The notes under the pieces were generated by a model. The model was not told the DNA's origin and did not search any database. It worked only from the letters and a program-made list of their open reading frames with translations. The translations under genes and the position numbers were made by a program. 6,807 bases of DNA from CAVWCW01 sp965365625 (GTDB lineage Bacteria; Pseudomonadota; Gammaproteobacteria; Chromatiales; Chromatiaceae), in contig CBDUCL010000161.1 of the NCBI GenBank assembly GCA_965365625.1, positions 1 through 6,807 of the forward strand. Reading direction: 5' to 3'. Position 1 is the stretch's first letter. Every line of letters begins with the position of its first letter. Positions 4,967 through 6,807 of this stretch are shown piece after piece.

Positions 4967-6343
4967 TCAGGGGCGACGGCTCTGCCGAACCTTGTCGAGA
5001 AAGCGCCGCGTCCAGTGATTGCCGCCAACGTCTCGCAGGTGGCTGTAACAGGCGAGCAGATTATTGTACACCAGGCCGTCGCGGCGGCCGTCGATACCGG
5101 TGCCCCGCACCACCTCGTAGGCGTAGGTCGGCTCCCCTTCCAACCCTTCGAGGGCGGAATAGTGGAACTCATGGCCATGGATCAGGCGCGCCGGGTCCCA
5201 ACCGGGGGCCGGCGGCCAGGGCGCCTGGGCGGTCTCGCGCAGCTGCACATAGCCGCGGCCCTGGGGCCGCCGGTGCATCACCGCGGTCGCCGGAATCGCA
5301 CCCACCATGGCGGCTCGACGCTCGCCCCAGCGCAGCTCCCGGCACAGGTACATCAGGCCGCCGCACTCGGCGTAGACCGGCCCATCGGCCTCGATAAAGG
5401 CCCGAATCTGCTCGCGCAAGCCGCGATTCGCCTCCAGCGGCTCCATCACCGTCTCCGGGAAACCGCCCCCGATAAACAGACCGTCGATGTTTGGCAGTTC
5501 CGGGTCCCGAAGGCAATCGATCTCCACCAATTCGGCGCCATTGGCGCGCAGCGCCTCGAGGTCCCCCGGGTAGTAGAAGCCGAAGGCACGGTCGCGGGCG
5601 ATGCCGATGCGCAGATCCGGCTCGCGCCGCAGCGGCAGCTCGATAATGGCGGCCGGCGCCGGAGGGCGCTTGGCAAGGTCCCCCAGGGCATCCAAGTCCA
5701 CCTGATCGCTAACTGCCCGGGCCAGCAGTTCGATCTTGTCGCTGGCCTCGGGAGTTTCATTGCTCGGAATCAGGCCCAGGTGGCGTTCATCGATCTGCAA
5801 CTCGCTCGAACGCTGCACCGCGCCCAGCACCGGGATATTCGTATAGTGCTCAATCACCGCCCGCAGCTTGGACTCGTGACGGGGCCCGCCCACCTTGTTG
5901 AGGATCACCCCAGCCAGGTCGAGGCGGTCGTCAAACGCCTGATAGCCGAGCAGCAGCGGCGCTACCCCCCGGGTCATTCCGGAGGTATCGATCACCAGCA
6001 CCACTGGCGAACCCAGAAGGACTGCCAGGGCGGCGTTGCTGTCGCGGCCGTTGAGGTCCATGCCGTCGAACAACCCCTTGTTGCCCTCGATCAAACCCAG
6101 GTCGGCGCCTCGCATGCGGCGCACGTATTCATAGTGCATCTCCTGCGGCTGCATGGTGTGGAAATCGAGGTTGATGCAGGAGCGTCCGCTGGCGGCGGAC
6201 AGCCACAGGGGATCGATGTAGTCCGGCCCCTTCTTGAATGGCTGCACCTGCAGCCCCTGAGCACGCCAAGCGGCGCACAAGCCGATGGACAGGGTGGTTT
6301 TGCCGGAGGACTTATGGGCCGCGGAGAGGTAGAAGTGGGTCAT
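4967..6343 (-). CDS. dsrN: DsrN, CobB/CbiA-type glutamine amidotransferase (siroheme amidation)
   Basis: The 458-residue protein has the two-domain plan of cobyrinate a,c-diamide synthase. The N-terminal ATP-binding domain shows the P-loop AAHKSSGKTT (8-17), QPFKKGPDYIDP (34-45) with D41 and D44, EGNKGLFDG (86-94) and LNKVGGPRH (148-156). The glutamine amidotransferase domain shows GLFIGGGFPE (288-297), the nucleophile C327 in YAECGGLMYL, GHEFHYS (390-396) and the probable catalytic H435 in ACYSHL. In the dsr operon this enzyme is taken to amidate siroheme, using ATP and glutamine, to give the siroheme-amide of DsrAB; a cobalamin role is a weaker alternative since no cob gene is nearby. ATG 6343 is used because MTHFYLSAAHKSSGKT is the family start. 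A GTG at 6376 would add 11 codons, but it lies inside the terminator hairpin. The Shine-Dalgarno site is weak (GCGAG). An intrinsic terminator stands between this gene and dsrP. Confidence 0.93.
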   Translation of the reverse strand: MTHFYLSAAHKSSGKTTLSIGLCAAWRAQGLQVQPFKKGPDYIDPLWLSAASGRSCINLDFHTMQPQEMHYEYVRRMRGADLGLIEGNKGLFDGMDLNGRDSNAALAVLLGSPVVLVIDTSGMTRGVAPLLLGYQAFDDRLDLAGVILNKVGGPRHESKLRAVIEHYTNIPVLGAVQRSSELQIDERHLGLIPSNETPEASDKIELLARAVSDQVDLDALGDLAKRPPAPAAIIELPLRREPDLRIGIARDRAFGFYYPGDLEALRANGAELVEIDCLRDPELPNIDGLFIGGGFPETVMEPLEANRGLREQIRAFIEADGPVYAECGGLMYLCRELRWGERRAAMVGAIPATAVMHRRPQGRGYVQLRETAQAPWPPAPGWDPARLIHGHEFHYSALEGLEGEPTYAYEVVRGTGIDGRRDGLVYNNLLACYSHLRDVGGNHWTRRFLDKVRQSRRP

Positions 6344-6358
6344 GCCAGCGCTCGCGTG

Positions 6359-6396
6359 AAATAAAAAATCCACCACCGGCTGCCCGGTGGTGGATT
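6359..6396 (-). terminator. Strong intrinsic terminator between dsrP and dsrN
   Basis: On the minus strand a perfect 13-bp stem (6396-6384 with 6379-6367) closes a 4-nt loop (GCAG), and the transcript continues directly into TTTTTTATTT (6368-6359; the first bases overlap the stem foot). The stem is mostly G-C. This is a textbook rho-independent terminator for transcripts coming from dsrP, whose stop is 37 nt upstream. On the plus strand no T-run follows, so it works in one direction only. The T-tract ends 15 nt before ATG 6343 of dsrN, leaving no space for a promoter between them. Confidence 0.88.
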
Positions 6397-6433
6397 CGTC
6401 CGACGGCGAAGCCGGTTACGGAAGCCGTTCGAC

Positions 6434-6807
6434 TCAGGCCTTTGCGACCAGTTCGTCGGGGTCTTCCAGCGACTCCGGGAACACCTTGAGCATGCGGGCC
6501 CCCACGGCCACCAGAGCCATCGCGACGGCAACGCCGCCGATGCCGAGCAGAACCTCCCAGATGCTGGGGACGTACTGCGCCACGACACCGTCGTAGAAGC
6601 TACTCTCGACCACCTCCATGCCCGGGAACAGACTCATCGGGTAGGCCTGGCCACCGATAACAATTACGTAGAGCTGGAAGAAGCCCCCAACCAGCACCAG
6701 AAACGAGGCGGTGGCGATGGAGTAGCGGGATTGGGAGAACATCGGAGCGTACAGCAGTACGATGGGCACCAGGGTGCCGATCAGCATTTGTCCGCCCCAA
6801 AACATGG
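6434..6807 (-). CDS. dsrP: DsrP, NrfD/PsrC-family membrane subunit of DsrMKJOP (N-terminus outside window)
   Basis: About 124 C-terminal codons are present, ending at TGA 6434; the frame continues past the right edge. Counting from the Met at 6805, hydrophobic segments lie near residues 3-21, 30-51 and 83-106, with the loop GGQAYPMSLFPGMEV (51-65) between the last two. This loop and the C-terminal segment with GVGG/GIGG-like glycine-rich packing are typical of NrfD-type proteins of sulfur and sulfate metabolism. The acidic tail ESLEDPDELVAKA should lie outside the membrane. DsrP is the quinone-interacting membrane subunit of the DsrMKJOP electron-transfer complex, which links DsrC-thiol/disulfide chemistry in the cytoplasm to membrane quinones and periplasmic cytochrome. 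The position just before dsrN supports this identity over other NrfD relatives such as PsrC. Confidence 0.9.
   Translation of the reverse strand, partial: MFWGGQMLIGTLVPIVLLYAPMFSQSRYSIATASFLVLVGGFFQLYVIVIGGQAYPMSLFPGMEVVESSFYDGVVAQYVPSIWEVLLGIGGVAVAMALVAVGARMLKVFPESLEDPDELVAKA

Noticed and set aside
4843..5178. Longer dsrR frame starting at 5178
   Set aside because: The extra 112 codons overlap the end of dsrN and do not resemble any A-type carrier; the RBS at 4848-4855 supports the start at 4842.
4841..6364. Plus-strand 507-codon open frame opposite dsrN
   Set aside because: It mirrors dsrN in GC-rich DNA, shows no family motifs and has a composition (Gln/His/Arg-rich) typical of an antisense shadow.
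6341..6376. GTG 6376 as the dsrN start
   Set aside because: It lies inside the terminator hairpin and adds 11 residues not expected in the CobB/DsrN family, whose P-loop normally starts close to the N-terminus.

Overview
The window looks like part of a GC-rich chromosome from a sulfur-oxidising gammaproteobacterium, probably in the order Chromatiales; genus and family cannot be fixed from the sequence alone. The main evidence is the right half of the window. On the minus strand it carries, in transcription order, the end of dsrP, then dsrN, dsrR and dsrS. This is the gene order at the 3' end of the reverse-acting dsr (dissimilatory sulfite reductase) operon known from Allochromatium vinosum, which oxidises stored sulfur globules to sulfite.

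Layout from right to left: dsrP (6434-6807, 5' end outside the window) encodes the NrfD-type membrane subunit of DsrMKJOP. A very strong intrinsic terminator (6359-6396) follows it and ends only 15 nt before the start of dsrN (4967-6343). DsrN is a CobB/CbiA-type glutamine amidotransferase that is expected to make the siroheme-amide cofactor of DsrAB. dsrR (4519-4842) encodes an A-type carrier-like protein with no cysteine at all. It is preceded by a possible sigma70 promoter and by a leader that can fold in two mutually exclusive ways, one of which covers the dsrR ribosome binding site. dsrS (3304-4428) encodes the soluble Dsr protein of unresolved function. It is in the same reading frame as dsrR, separated by one stop codon and 30 open codons, and has no visible Shine-Dalgarno site.

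The left half is not recognisably sulfur metabolism. It holds a membrane-anchored anti-sigma-like DUF3379 protein (2587-3285, plus), converging on dsrS and with no sigma factor beside it in the window. Divergent from it is a multi-pass membrane protein of unknown function (1619-2392, minus). A YpfJ-type membrane-anchored zinc metallopeptidase (742-1596, plus) converges on that gene. At the left edge a partial gene for a secreted protein rich in proline and aromatic residues (1-493, minus) diverges from ypfJ, and the AT-rich region between them contains interlocking inverted repeats.

No tRNA, rRNA, CRISPR array, insertion sequence or phage gene was seen. The most notable signals are regulatory: the terminator inside the dsr operon, the switch-like dsrR leader, and the in-frame dsrR/dsrS junction. 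Together they suggest that dsrN, dsrR and dsrS are expressed separately from, or at a different level than, the catalytic dsr genes upstream.
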